Shown here: one piece after another, positions 50,501 through 63,858 of the stretch | Layout of the letters: each line of letters begins with the position of its first letter | How positions within the stretch are numbered: position 1 is the first letter of the stretch | Position numbers and translations under genes: made by a program | The notes under the pieces: generated by a model | Told to the model about the DNA's origin: nothing | The model's input: only the letters and a program-made list of their open reading frames with translations | The model's database searches: none | Assembly: GCF_040581485.1 (NCBI RefSeq) | Contig: NC_090129.1 | Location: 6,372,501-6,436,500 of the forward strand | DNA: 64,000 nt | Source of the DNA: Linepithema humile | Lineage: Eukaryota > Arthropoda > Insecta > Hymenoptera > Formicidae | Direction: 5' to 3'

Positions 50501-52112
50501 GCGGATCGGAAAACGACATTTCGCTAGAAAATACTTTCAATCGCAATGCAATACTACCTTTCCCTAATTATACTGCAGGATAAAGGTGGACTTTCCTACG
50601 TTGAGTAATCGTTGCGTTTAGAGGATAGTCGGCTCGAATGAAGGAAATGTCACATGCAAATAATATGTGAAATACCTGCGCGAGAAATATTCTCTATAAA
50701 ATTTCTCGGAATATAAATGACAAAATAGTAATAGCAAATAGAATCAAAATTTAGATTCAATTAATATAGATTAAGCGCTAATAAATCATCAAATTAAAAA
50801 AGGAAAACAATGACGATTTGCGGAATGGCAAAAAGAAATAAATATCGTATTCATCGTATTTTATAAATCATTAATCATTGTCCTTTTGATTTAGCGCAAG
50901 TCATATAAAACCTAAAATTTTGATTGTCAGTTTGATTAATGCAGATTGTATGTGTAACGTTTTTATTTCTCGATTGTTTCAGATTGGATTTTTTTTTTAG
51001 AAAAGCAAAATTTTGTCGGATAAAAATGTTACATGTTAAAGATAGCGCAATTATTCCGGAGATATCGTTCTTTTTTTACATTTAAAACTATAATTATATG
51101 TACATATATTTAAATTATAAAATATTGTTTTTGTATAAGTTAATGTTTCAAATTTTTATGTACTTCTTTTTAATTGTTTTTTTATATTTTTTTAAATAAG
51201 TTTTTATAGTTTTTTATATTTTGATATCTTATTTATTTATTTATATTCTTTTTAAATCAATTTGTTCATCAAACTAACAAAGAACATATATTTTCTGATA
51301 CATAATAAAATAGCAATGGTTTTTATGGGAAAATATAACATATATTTATATATCTATCTATGTTACAATATGTATAAATAGCTTATTAATAATTCTCATC
51401 GCATTGTGTATTACATAATTATTATTATATAATATCAGACCTCTTGATGCGTCGATTTTGATTTAATATTTCTGAATCACTGTTCCATTGGCCTCTTTAT
51501 ATTGCTATTTACTATTGCCCACAATTAATAAATGAGCCAGTGTGCATTTCGTGCACGTACTTTTATACGCAGTAGTAAAATCATTTTAGAACCGCGACCT
51601 TGCACATCTCTAAATTCCATCTTCCGCGACGCAATGTATATTTTAACAATATCATGTCTATTTGTATACACGTGAGTCAATTTTTACACGTTTCACCCTG
51701 TACAATTCAAAATTTGCGATGTAAAATCAATAAAAAACGCCTTCCAAGCCTTATTTACAAATTTTCGGGATTCTTTTGAGCTACGAGAATTTCTGAAATA
51801 ACTTATATTAAACGGGAACTATCGGTATCAACTTGCACAACAGTATTGCCTTACAAAATCATCCTTAATGATTACTACAATAATATTTATATATATTTAT
51901 ATCTTTCAGAGTATCAATATATCAATATTAGAACAGAGAGAATCTCTTTAAAACAATAATTGTGGAATTTTTATGTTTGAAATGTTAATGAGTAAGATCT
52001 CTTGTGTATGTAAAACTTAGACGGCGGAGACTTACGTGAAAAGAATTCTTTTGGTATGTAAAATCCACAGCAAAATGGACAGCCATAGCTTTTTGTGCCT
52101 CGTAAGGCATCT
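44531..52112. other. Region downstream of the orphan promoter, no recognisable coding gene
   Basis: About 7.6 kb of mostly AT-rich DNA. The open frames at 48,544-48,794 have no recognisable domain. If the promoter at 44,527 is used, the transcript could be a long noncoding RNA or a gene with very short exons. Palindromes at 48,243-48,271 and 48,440-48,458 and a short inverted pair at 48,937-48,989 are present. The 3' UTR of RIC1 should occupy the right edge. Confidence 0.4.
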
Positions 52113-55100
52113 TTAAGAGATCACGCAAGTATTTTGTGACGGAATGATTTCTTCCGCGACATTGAGATTATTATTGTAACTTCCGTGGAATACCGATTCC
52201 TCGACGGTCAAGGATGAACACTCGTGCGAGCGTTCCTCTTCGAGCGGAGCTGTATTGGAAGCGTGACTGATCGACGAATGCCTCGATCGGGAGAGAGTAC
52301 CGCGCTGATTGCTGCCAGCGGATGGTGCCGGGCTCGGCGAAGGACTCTCCGGTATCTGCTCCTGTTCCTGCTGCTTAGTTATCACGAGTCTATTCAAGAG
52401 CGATATTTGCCCTTGTATATTGGACATGAAGGGACGATATCCTAAGCTGCAATCACAATATATAATCGTTTTTTTTAATTAAAAATTGTATTATTAGTTT
52501 AATTATAATATCGAATAAATGTTAAATATACACATCTTTGATGATTTTTGTATTGTAATATTTTTCTGCAAAGATTTAAGGTTGAATTTTATAAATTCCT
52601 AATTAGACTCAAAATGTTCAAAATATTTTTGCAAATAGACTTCAAATTCGTTAAAGCAAAATTACTAATTTCCAATATTTCAAATAGTTCAATGTATGCA
52701 ATTATGTTACAAACATAGATATGTTAGGATAAAACGTACCATTCTGAATGAGACCATTTGGTTAATGTGAGCAATCCATCTCTTAGATTAATTATAGAGT
52801 CGAAAGTTTGCATCGGGGCGTGAGCTGTTCTAACGGTTCTAGCCATGGCCGCTGCGTCTCGAAGGACAGTAGCCACTACTGCAGCCCATCCTAGACAACT
52901 GCCTTCAAGAAATAGCTGCAATAAATACCTGCAAAAATTTAAAAGCAGATATGTATGAAACGGAGATTTTTAATAAGACATTTTTAACGTGTTAAAACAT
53001 TGGACATATCAATACCTAAGCTGCACTTCTGCTCGACCGATTGGTGCGGAGACCGGATTGACTTCTGTAGGTCCCACCGATTCCGGCGAGACCCAACACA
53101 CAATGGACTCTGCATCATCCCTCCAAATCGTACTAGTATCACTAAGAACACTGTTGGCATCTGAAATTGTGCAGCATGCAGAAAGTTATTTACGAAGACT
53201 TTTCGCCAAAGACACAGAGAGATTTGCAGCGTAAGAAAATTTGCAGAAAAGTCAATAAAATTTAACGCTGCACAACTCACCATTTATCAAATTCGGTGTT
53301 AATTTGGCTTCCGCAGTAGGAAACTGCGTCTCTAAGCTGGCGACGGGTGAGACCAACGATGTATACGGTGGCCTACCACTTGGAAGACTAGTGTATCCGC
53401 TATCAGGTAGATCAATAGCCAAGTTCGGAGACAAGGTCTCGTCATCGGACATTACAGAATGTAGAGAGGTAAGGCTGGATCTCCGAAATTTCTGCAGCGT
53501 CGGCAGCGAAAGTGTCGGGTATGGAAACGCGAAGTCCTCGTGGACCGCTTTCAAAGTTGCAACATAGTCATCGATTTTTGCAGCTCTGTCACGCTCTCGA
53601 CCGAACCATGTCACTAAGTGGAAGTCAAGACGGGCCGCGAATCGCCCCAAATCGGTCAAACGGCGGGCTGAAAGCAGCCGCCGCGCGTGACGTTGCAAAA
53701 TAACATCAATGAAGAACTCCTCCGCCGATCCTTCCCTGAAAAGAAAAATTTTTATTTCGTTTAATTTTATGAAAAAATTATTCTAAATAACAATTTATAC
53801 TAAAATACACATGTAATTTTCTTAAAATAACATACAAAAATGAGATTTCTTAAATAACGAAAATAAAATAAAATAAAATAAAATAAAATCTATAAAATTT
53901 GTTTTTTTACATAGATTTTTATCTGTTATTTTGTATATTTTGATACTAACCGTCTTAAATACTGTTCCTACAACTTCGAAATACATTTATCTCCAAATGT
54001 AAAGATTTAATATTTACTTGTTCTCAGTCTTTTCAGCAGTTTTCACCGTAGGAACGGATTTCTTGCGCCTCATGACAACATTCCGGGTTTTCTCGAGCAT
54101 AGAGGACGGCGCGGTGTCTTTTTCAGATTGCACTTTGGGCGTGACCGTAGTGCTGTAACTGCGGCTTCGAGAAACTTGCATAGTGCCCAAGACCAAGGAG
54201 AGATCGTCCTCATGCGGAGAAAGAGGAGGTGTCTGCGGTGGGTTCACCCCACCCAATTTCGAACTACCGCCCCACGATGTACGCGGCGACTCCACGTCAT
54301 TTGGATCTATAAACAATAAGAGGTTTAATGTACAATTTAGGAAATGTATGTATAATTTGCATTTATAAAAATGCACAAAAATATTTACCGATTGCTCTGA
54401 GAAATCTCACAAGATCTCTCGACAGTTCCCATCTACCTTGCTCTAAAGCAGCGTCCAACAGTAACGTGGCATGCTGCCTGCTGACGGAGGATGGTTCTAA
54501 ATTTTGTAGAATGATCAAGTAGCTGGCGGCGGTATCGAGCTGCTGACGCTGCAAGCAATCCTGCAGTAGCTTCTTCGGCGGACCGGCGACGGAAAACAGA
54601 TACGGCCAAAGGGCGATTTCGGTTTTGCGGGCGCATTGTACAACAGCTCTGGCCCAAACGCCGGGAAACTCGCGGATGAACTCCACGACGGACGGCAACT
54701 GAGCATCCGGAATAGGATCCTTACTTGTCGCTTCCTCCTCGAGGACCTCGTGGAGCAACAGCTCCAACGAGTGCGGAAAATACGGCAATGCGGAACAGGA
54801 GCGCGCTATTTCCCACGCGTGATAGCCCAAGTTTCGATGTATCAATTGGCGCAGGATCTGATGCAGATACACTTGGCTCTGAAATATCGTACAATCATTT
54901 TTTCTAGGCAGTTAAAAGTGACAAGGAATGAATTTAAATAGTAAAGTTCTAAAATCAACATTCTTATGCTTTTAGTTACTTGGCAAAGAGTGAAATTACC
55001 GTCAGCTCCAATAAATTGAAAGGCAGTGAAAATGGCGAGTTAGTATCCGATGTGAATAGCACAGTGTCGTTTTCGGCTCCGAGTAGAATCGCGTCTTCGA

Positions 55101-58100
55101 AGAGTATCGCCAATGGATAGATGCGCAAGTGAAAAGGCAGCATTATTCGTTTGCTCATAAAGGCGTGCGCCTTTTCCTGATGGTTACGGAATAGCGGCAG
55201 CCAAACCCGCATGCCATGTGCGCCGCAGAACAGCCACAAAGCCTCGGTTAAGTGAGGCTTGTCTCTCCTCGAGCGCGACGGCACCCATACGTTCTCGACG
55301 TAGGACGCCAACACCGTCGGCGCGCCGCACGTAAACAGGACTTCCGAATTGTCGGAGCAATGTTCGCGTTGCACCATGAGGAGACGTCCGGAGACGTTTA
55401 GCAAAAGACTTTCGGGATGAGGATGACTACCGGCGGTCTCCGCGCGAATCGTAGTTAATGTGGCGCTAACCACGCAAGCGGGATGTATGCACAGTCCGCT
55501 GATGTCCACCGTTTGTATTCTCGTCAGCTCGATACCACCAGCTTCTAAAATATCAATACGACCATTTTATTTAATAAGGATTAACTTTTACAATTAATTT
55601 GTAATTTATTTTAGCTTACAAGCAGAAAAATCTTATTACTCACCAACGTCATTTTGCAATACCATATCGTAAATACTAATCTGAGCATTGGCACAAAACG
55701 TCAAGAGTCTGTCCTTCATCGTATTCAATAATAATACTTGCGAGGGCATCTTAACGCTCCTAACATAATTGTTATCGAGTCGGGAGTCACGTGGATAAAT
55801 CCTAATTTCGTCTTTATCGTCCAAAATGGAATAACTGCTGGCTATAAGATATCCTTTGTGCCACAGTAGTCCACCAGTCACTATGAAGTCCCGCTCCTGA
55901 CTCTCATTGCCGAACAGCTTCCATTTTCTCGACGGTAGAGAATAATGCGCCAGTCCCGTTCGACCAGCTACCGCAAGACTCAAACCTTCGCTGTCTATTG
56001 CAGTATACTGTTATCAGACACACATACACGTAAATAAATATAATGCGTAAGATATATTAAATATAAGAAAAACACTTTGATATTTTATTAATATTGTCAA
56101 TATAGCCAATTTAATTATTGATAACACTATAATACTTTAACAAGATCAAACTAAATTTTAGTAATATAAAAATCGTTATTGAGATTTCTAAGAAACGTTC
56201 GTCTCTTCGAACGTGATCTCATATTTACCCGAATTGGCCAATTGGAACCGCTGTACGCAGACGGAATGGGCACGACGAGCCACTGCTTGCAGCCGGCGAG
56301 TGTCTGAAGCATGCTGTCGTTAGGCATTTCAGCGGCAAGATGAAAACCAGAAGCCGTCGAGGATAATCCAGCGCCTAGATTCAAATACAGTCTATCCTCG
56401 CCTTGAAGATACAGATGCCCGTGATGGCCCATGCATGGATTAATGGTCAGAGGGCTTTTAGCGAAATCCAACTGAATAAGAGAACGACTTAAATTGGACA
56501 TTTCGTTGCCGTTTTCCTCGGTAACCGAAGGTCCTGGAGATTCGCGTAACATCCACAACTGATAACCCTCTGCTGACCATTCCATCGTATGAATGAACAG
56601 AGGATTGTCATGCGTCAGATCCACTCGTAGGCCGTAGTCCCATTTTAAACTGCAGAGCAAGAGAGCGCCAAAAGTACTCCACAATGCTAAGCCGCCACCT
56701 TCCCAAGCCAGAGCGATAGCACAGCTGTCCGGCGTCCATCTAAGACACTTGACGCTGCCTGGTCGACCTGGGTAATCCTTGGAGGATAGACTCAGAGTGT
56801 GTGACATCTCTAAACCTCCTGTTGTCTCGTCGACATAATAAACAATACCTTCCGAGCTGCAAATCAAACGCCAAATATAAGTTGCATTAATTGTGTTACA
56901 TAGGTAACAAAGTTACTAAAATTAAACAGTTTAATTTTATAATATTTTGCATTACTATTGTAATACTAAAAATATATCAATTTGTAGATATTTTTAAAAA
57001 TATTTGTAGTAATAAGATTACATTAATAAAAAAATATAAGCACTTTTCTTTTAGATACATTTACAAATTTATCAAAATTGTATAACAGATATTAAAAGGA
57101 GAATGCTCACTTTTGTCTACCAATGGCAATTAGCCGGTATTTGTGATTAACAGCGGCACAAGTGGCATCATCCAAATCTCGAGCCCAGATGCCTTGCACT
57201 TGATTGGGATCAAACTTCAAAGATTGAGCAGTAAGAAATGCGGCTTTGCCATTGCTAAGCACAATAGCAAAACCTCCAACGAGAGGCGAATATTCGATAT
57301 CAGTGACATAGATATTGTTCTCCGTGAGTGGTACAGCTACAGTAGAGATTTGTTGATCACTACTGAACGGTATACGTCTCAAGTCCAAAGAATAGTCGCG
57401 GTTCATGGTGCCGTCCCACTTGTGGCGTACGACATGGCTAGTTTTGGTTGCTACCATGAGTTCGTCTCTTATACAAACTAACGAACTAATTCCACCATCA
57501 ATCCAAGCAGACTTCTCCTGCAAAGTAAGCAAACAACTATGAATTCATTGTTTTTTTATCTCAATAAACTAAATAATTTAATAGTTAAATTTATTTTATA
57601 ATCTATTTTCTCATTAAAACACTTTTACTACGTTTACAATGATAATTGCATAGAAAGCTTACGAAATTTAAGATAAGAGATGGAATAACTTCTTTAATGA
57701 ATAATTCTGCGCTATCTCGTTTCAGGCTAGTGACTGGAGAATCTCGTTGCTCATAGAGTCCCCGGCCCTCTGGACTATTGTCCGAGAGCCGATAGAACAA
57801 CAGATAGCTATCCGATGTTGCAATAACCAGCATACTTGAATCTGGTCTCCATTGAACCAAAACATTCTCTCCATGCTTTCGCAGAGAAACTGAAGATCTT
57901 CTGCTAAATACAATTGGCACACAAGGCTGCAACATATATTTGAGCATCATAAATTATTAAATCCATATCTTAAAGACATATCTTCACAGAAATTACAAAA
58001 AGGCTCATGCATAGGTTAACAATGTGCAATGTAATATGTACAAAATTCTACAAAATATAAAACACGGTAAATATATAAAGAAAAAAACTTGAGCATGTTA

Positions 58101-58459
58101 ATCTCAAGACAAATCAAGTACATTCCTTTCTTATATGATTATTATTTAAGCAAATTTAAGCAATAGATAAGCAAATATTTATGATAAGATAATCATATTT
58201 TGTCTCCAACAGATATTCAAAATATGAAACTATTAACGTGCTCTTTACTAGCAAAGAGAATGGAGAGTAATTCTAAGATAATAAATTGTATGATAATAAA
58301 TTCCTTTTGATCTAAATTACGTGCCTTGCAATACCAGATGGTGAGAGCATCCGTGGTAAGAACGGCAAAGAGAATTTTGTCTCTGTTACACACTACAGCG
58401 TTTATTTTGTTGGATTCGCTGGAATTTAGAACTCGCGGCCATCCTACGGGGAAAAACAT
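52113..58459 (-). CDS. RIC1: RIC1, guanine nucleotide exchange factor subunit
   Basis: RIC1 forms with RGP1 the exchange factor for Rab6 (yeast Ypt6) at the Golgi and supports retrograde traffic. Twelve exons on the minus strand: 58,459-58,325, 57,926-57,663, 57,517-57,111, 56,856-56,229, 56,007-55,644, 55,544-55,000, 54,878-54,389, 54,306-54,018, 53,735-53,281, 53,160-53,016, 52,928-52,740 and 52,446-52,113. Phases close and give 1,414 aa, close to the fly and human lengths. The N-terminal half has WD40-type repeats (starting MFFPVGWPRVLN; QWRPDSSMLVIATSDSYLLF; YRLIAIG). AVAGRTGLAHYSLPSRKWKL is conserved. The RIC1 domain follows, with VYLHQILRQLIHRNLGYHAW and CARKTEIALWPYLF. A long Ser/Pro-rich tail ends the protein. 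Intron 1 appears to use a GC donor. Confidence 0.96.
53860..53889. repeat. (AAAAT)n microsatellite in a RIC1 intron
   Basis: About six tandem AAAAT units on the plus strand, inside the intron between RIC1 exons 8 and 9. This is a plain simple repeat. Confidence 0.8.
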
Positions 58460-58795
58460 GATTTCCGCGAAAGCGTCTGGTCGCTCTTCTTCAGATTTCT
58501 CTCATGTTTCGTCTACGTTTCTCCCCCGACGCTACGGATTTGACAAGTAAACAGTACCTAACCTTCACGTAGCACAATTAATGAAACGGTGGGAACTGAA
58601 GAGAAAGAGATGTGTCAAAAGCAATGACGCCAGATTGAGACGCAAGCAGCATAAGGGAGGGAATACCGGACACATGCACAAGCCACGTTACATACATATG
58701 AGCTCCACGCTTCGGCTAGCTTTGGACATTAGAAGAGAGCAGACGAACTATTTCTGTCTCCTCTCTTACACTCCATTTTAGCTGGGATTTTGGAT

Positions 58796-59104
58796 AATTG
58801 TAACAGGAGCACATGGGCTGCGTTCGGGGAGCGCGCTATCAGCGCTATTGTGTCGTTCTATCCTTGTTTTATGTCTAATGAACGATAAAGATAGAAAGAT
58901 GCAATAGCGCTGATAGCGCGCTCCCCGAACACAGCCATGATGATATAGGAGCTCACTCACTGTGCAGTCGGTACACTTACCATCAATGTATTCTTAATGT
59001 TGCTTTAGTTAATCAATAGATTGCACTGTTACGAGTAGAGCTCCTGCATTATCATGTGCTCCTGTTAACAACCTCCTATATCATCGTGTGCTCCTGTTAC
59101 AATT
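58796..59104. mobile_element. Inverted-repeat element interrupted by a MITE
   Basis: The right terminus (59,073-59,104, ending CGTGTGCTCCTGTTACAATT) is the inverse of a left terminus that is split: AATTGTAACAGGAGCAC plus ATG at 58,796-58,815, then, after a 121-bp insertion, ATGATATAGGAG from 58,940. Rejoining the two parts restores about 30 bp of terminal inverted repeat. A diverged direct copy of the right terminus lies at 59,041-59,069. No coding capacity. Confidence 0.65.
58816..58936. mobile_element. Palindromic MITE, 121 bp, inserted in another element
   Basis: Ends GGCTG(C/T)GTTCGGGGAGCG and its inverse; arms of about 47 bp share AGCGCGCTATCAGCGCTATTG. Flanked by a 3-bp duplication ATG (58,813-58,815 and 58,937-58,939). 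Removing the element and one ATG restores the terminal repeat of the host element, which supports this as a real insertion. Confidence 0.75.
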
Positions 59105-59200
59105 TCATAAAATTCCGGCGTTTTAGTCGGAGCGTTTTAGACTGTTCCAACGGATAACCCTAATCTTTCTACATGCTTATTGTCGCTACTTTTGACAGTG

Positions 59201-59223
59201 TTAGGTTAGGTTAGGTTAGGTTA
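59201..59223. repeat. Interstitial (TTAGG)4 telomere-type repeat
   Basis: Four perfect TTAGG units plus TTA. TTAGG is the telomeric repeat of most insects. The tract is short and lies between RIC1 and FGGY, so it is an interstitial copy and not a chromosome end. Confidence 0.85.
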
Positions 59224-59953
59224 AGATGCTCGTAAACACTTAAATAATTATTAAATAAAACGTCTTTTAAAATTTTTGATAAGTTTTTTGTTGCAAAATT
59301 TAGAATGCCAATTGTTAAAGAAATTAAAAAATGTCCTTTTTTAGGATGTTTTTAGGACGTCTTAAAGATGTCTTTTTTAAGACAGAGAAAAAGGAGATAG
59401 ATATGTATGGAAAAATAGAAAACTTCTGATTTATGAAAAATTTATTAATAAAATATTGTTTGTAAATAAAAAGATCTGCATACAAATAATACAGATCGTA
59501 ATATAGTTTTATTACATGGAATATTTTCTGTGTACAAGTTTCTATATATTCTATATATTGGTCTATTTTTATATTACAAAGTAGATCAAAAATTAAATGA
59601 ATATAAAAATATGTAATATAATAAAAGCATTGTCTTCTTTTAGATAGTAGGATTAGATCAACTACAGAAAACAGTGTCTTGTCGTCACAAAGTACTGTTT
59701 TCTGTGCTAAATTAACAATTATAATTATGTACCACTATACTACTATCCATTTGGTATCTTTTCCAATATTTGTACCAATAAAGTTATTTTAAAATTTATA
59801 CAACGTTCACATTTTAGTTTCAGAGATTCTTTATGAAAGTTTATCGAATATTCGCAGAACGTTTATCTTTACTAAAACTACCAATTGCGAAAATATTCAT
59901 CGAACACAGCCTATTCTTAACTCGTTTAGGCTAAAAAGGTAAAAGAGATTGAA

Positions 59954-62799
59954 CTATAATTCTTCGCTCATTAATTTCCTGTATTCTTGTTGATCCTGAA
60001 CCATTCTCTTGAATACGTGATATTTTCGAAGATGATATCTGAAATAATTATAAGTAGTTATATAATAAATAGCACTCTGTGATAAATTGTAGATAATAAT
60101 TGAACTGTTTTCTTTTATATTTTTAAAGCTGATTTTCTTTTTTGTAAAAAATTTAAATGTTAATGCAATATATTTTTAGAACTAATCTGTATATTTTTAT
60201 GCTCTTTGCATATTTACTTGTAACATTCGCTCGTTGGTTTCACTATATTTGCTAATCCTGCCATTCTTTTGATAGTCTCTTGCATAGAATATTTTTTCGT
60301 GGCACATGCTCCAAGGATCGCCGCGCCGATCAAAACTGATTCTCGTTCCACAGGACAGAGTACTGGTAACGCCAACACGTCGGCTTGGATTTGAATAAAC
60401 AGCGGATTCTGACTAAGACCACCACAAACCAGTATAGTCTCGATGTTATGGCCGGCAGCCGTCAAGGTTTCAATTATATGCTTCGTACCATACTGTAGAA
60501 ATTAATACAATATTATAAGCAAAAGTGAGTATTTATTTTATATTTTATATAATAATATTTCTCATATTTATCAATCCATCAATAAATTCTCATTCTAGAA
60601 AATTAAAATTTTAATATAAATAATTCTAGTAATAATCTTCAATTTTTTTGTTACACATTTTTAGTACAATAACTGTGATAATTGATTTAAAATTCTGTGT
60701 ATCATGAGTTCTAATGGAATTTCTAAATAGCTACTTTTTATATAACATACCGTTAACGCCTGTACTGTTGCTAAGTATAATAACGCTAAGTTCTCTTGAT
60801 CCACAGATAAGGATAATCCGGATACCTAAGATAACAGTGCAAAAGTGTATATCGATTTTCAAAGTATATTAATGAAAAAAATTCAGTATATGTGTCAATA
60901 CCATTCCTCTAAGACTTGGATCAGCAAGAGGCGAACGGTTACCGTGAAAATCAGGCCACACATGTATATCTTTCGTCAGGTACGATACGTTCTGTAGATT
61001 TTTCTGCTCAGCCATTACGTGCAATAATTCCGACAAGTATTGTTGAATGTGTCTGAAATAATAGAAGAAATGTATAGAAGTTCTCTCATCATATCGATAT
61101 CCTTTCGAGAAACTCACTTGTTTCCAGCTAAACTTTTCAGGATTCCTGGCGTTGCGGGATGCGTATCGATGACGTGATCAAGGAGCTTTCCAGTAGCACT
61201 TTGACCACCTTCGTTGAGCCAGAAACTAGGCACCATTGCGCTATAATATGGGCCCCAAACGCCTTGTACAAATATCTTGTTCTCATTTACAACCATGTGA
61301 CACGTCGATGTACCGCAAATCAAAGCTGAAAATGTAAAATAATCTGTGATACATTTTTTTCCAGTAAACAACACATATCGTCGACAGTATTTTGCGTACC
61401 CAGTCGATTGGAGAAATTCGAAGACACGTCTGGCGCATAACACCCGACCATGCCAAGGCCACCGGCGTGTGCATCAATCAGCGACGTTCCCACTGGTGTA
61501 CCTTTCAATAATCCCAATTCCGCCGCAGCTTTCGTTGATAATCCAGATTCAATCGCATCGCCGGGGACTCGTACATTATTACCTTGACATAAATATTTGC
61601 TTTTATTATAGACTAAAATAGACTATAATACAATAAACTAAAAATCAATAAATTAAAAATTTATATAAATCAGTCATAAAGTTTATGCTGACATGTATAG
61701 AATTTCTATAGAGATCTATAGAAATATTTTTTAATACTAAAACTAATTGAAGAATCCATTAATTTTTAATGATTTTAGTGTACGATATTTCTGAAGTTGA
61801 TTTTTTTATAATTACTGAAAATTAGGCAAAAAATTTTTCTTTAAAAAATTTTCTTTATTTTTAATATAAAATACAACAATGTACCTATTTTTCTCCAATT
61901 ATCTTTCTTTAAGTCCCGTAAATTAAGTTGGTCGAAGAAATCCTCATCCCATCCATTCTTGCCATCAGGATTGGCGCTATAATTCCACTTGCATACTAAC
62001 GAACACAACGATCTAAAATAAAAAATAAAGATAAGAAATATTACGTAATTACTTTCAATAAATTTATGTATCTAGAATTTATACCGTGATTCCGATTCGG
62101 TTGCCTTCCATGTTAAAAAATCTGGTAGATCAAACAGTAGCGCTACAGAGTTCCAGGAAGCAGGTAAATTTTTTTTCAGCCACAGCATTTTTGGTGTTTG
62201 CATCTCGAGAGAAACTTTGCCGCCTACATATTGCAGTATATCGTGGCCTGTAGAATTGATAAAATTGGCTTCCTCCTGCGCTCTATGATCCATCCATAGT
62301 ATGACATTCTGTTTCTCCTGTCCTAAACAATTAGTACATTAATTTTTTATGTTATATTAATATTATTATTATACAATTTTTTTACGCAAATTAAGAATCA
62401 CAAAATATCTGCCAATCTCATCTCTGTACCTGTAAGACTGACTGTTACTGGTGAGCCTGTTTTATCTATAGCCACCATTGAGCAAGTGGCGTCAAAACCA
62501 ATTCCTTTAACATCTTCTGCTGAGATATCAGCAACAACTGACTGTAAATAACATAAGAATTAATTAGACCTACTTTAATATAAATTTTAATTGCACTGCT
62601 GTAGCATAAATCTCATTTCGACCTTGACAACATGGCACACAGCGCTCCAAATGTTTTCAGAGGATTGTTCGTAAAAGTTTGGGGCAGGATGAAAGATTTC
62701 GAGTGGACATGTAGCCACTTTTATTAATTTTCCATTTGAAGCCACCAGAGCTGCTCGAACGCTTCCTGTTCCCACATCTACACCCACAAAAAAATCCAT
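59954..62799 (-). CDS. FGGY: FGGY carbohydrate kinase domain-containing protein
   Basis: A cytosolic sugar kinase of the ribulokinase-like FGGY group; the human and yeast relatives phosphorylate D-ribulose. Ten exons on the minus strand: 62,799-62,623, 62,541-62,430, 62,322-62,085, 62,012-61,885, 61,582-61,400, 61,325-61,118, 61,052-60,902, 60,825-60,751, 60,492-60,218 and 60,038-59,954. Phases close and give 543 aa; the human protein is about 551. Seen motifs: N-terminal phosphate loop VGVDVGTGSVRAAL, GFDATCS, WMDHRA, SLIDAHAGGLG, CGTSTCHM, HVWPDFHGNRSPLAD, and the adenosine motif VCGGLSQNPLFIQIQAD. The start at 62,799 (MDFFVGVDVGTG) fits the family; an in-frame ATG at 62,832 would add 11 residues. 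Exon 1 ends at a weak donor, GTCGAA. Confidence 0.95.
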
Positions 62800-62832
62800 G
62801 ACTGATGCAGCTGAATTACGACAAACATTCAC

Positions 62833-63858
62833 TCAAGTCAAGCGAAGTCAACTAAACGCTTTGCATCCAGTTTAGACTGTAAGGAGGGCTGTAAAATTAT
62901 AAATTATCAGCCAATCGTACAGCATGTGTTAATCTTTGATATATGTTCTATGATGACATGACCCTGAGATAACATTAATTGCGAAGGAGATACAGGGTGA
63001 ATAAAGATTTCAAACAGTGTAGTATATGTTATCAGCTAATGCTTTCTTAATCCAGCAACACATACCAATGTCAATCTGTTAAACACGAGTCAAACACAGC
63101 TTGCTAGTGGCTTGATATTAACAACCACAAGTAAATCTAAGAATTGTATGAGTAAAATGCATGTTTGCAACATATGGTACTCACATTTTAAATAATAAAA
63201 CATATGAAACCATTAGATAGAATTAATTGTTTACGATATATAAAGCATAAAGATGTATGGAAACATATATTTGTTATATTGCATAAATTACCTGGCTTTT
63301 ATAGTTGCTACTGTACAATTCTGTTATGGTATTGTGTACTCTGTTATGTCAATGTATGTAAATAAGGAATTTCCCATTATTTAGTGAAAGTCATCTTCGG
63401 CGACACCCAATAATATAACGTAATATAATGATGTCATTTACGTTCTGATGAGAAATATGCAAAATTGATGAAGCATAACAACCGTAAAAAATATGCCACA
63501 TGATCGTTGCATAAAAACTCGTTGCTTATTCCACATGTGTGTGTATACACGTGCATAGCGCGAATTGTTTATGCGGTCGTACCAATCGTACGCTTGATAC
63601 CGATGCGACCTAGCCATATCTGACTTTAATACACGTGACTGTGTCAGTGAGCTGAATTCAGGTTGCGAACAGCTGAGAATGTTACAATTCTGTTTGTTTT
63701 ACGATCATTCATTCTGCTGGCACACAAATATGTTAAATATTGACACGCTATCGCATAATTTTTAGAACAATATTGAACTTTTGTGGTAATATTTGAATAA
63801 TCTTGAATTATAAATTAACAAAATTACAATAAATATAGAGAAGCACATAACCTAAAAC
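62833..63858. promoter_or_regulatory. Intergenic region between divergent FGGY and POP5
   Basis: About 1 kb between the two start codons, which point away from each other, so both promoters lie here. No TATA box at a convincing distance was identified. AT-rich throughout; no repeat of note. Confidence 0.5.

Larger units (their letters stand above)
58460..59953. other. RIC1 promoter region and RIC1-FGGY spacer
   Basis: No exon is supported. The RIC1 promoter must lie just right of 58,459. The stretch also holds a nested pair of inverted-repeat elements, a TTAGG tract, a perfect 12-bp hairpin at 59,664-59,705, and the expected 3' end of FGGY near 59,900. Confidence 0.5.

Noticed and set aside
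58581..58781. 66-codon plus-strand frame next to the RIC1 start
   Set aside because: Basic, low-information sequence antisense to the RIC1 leader, with no domain.
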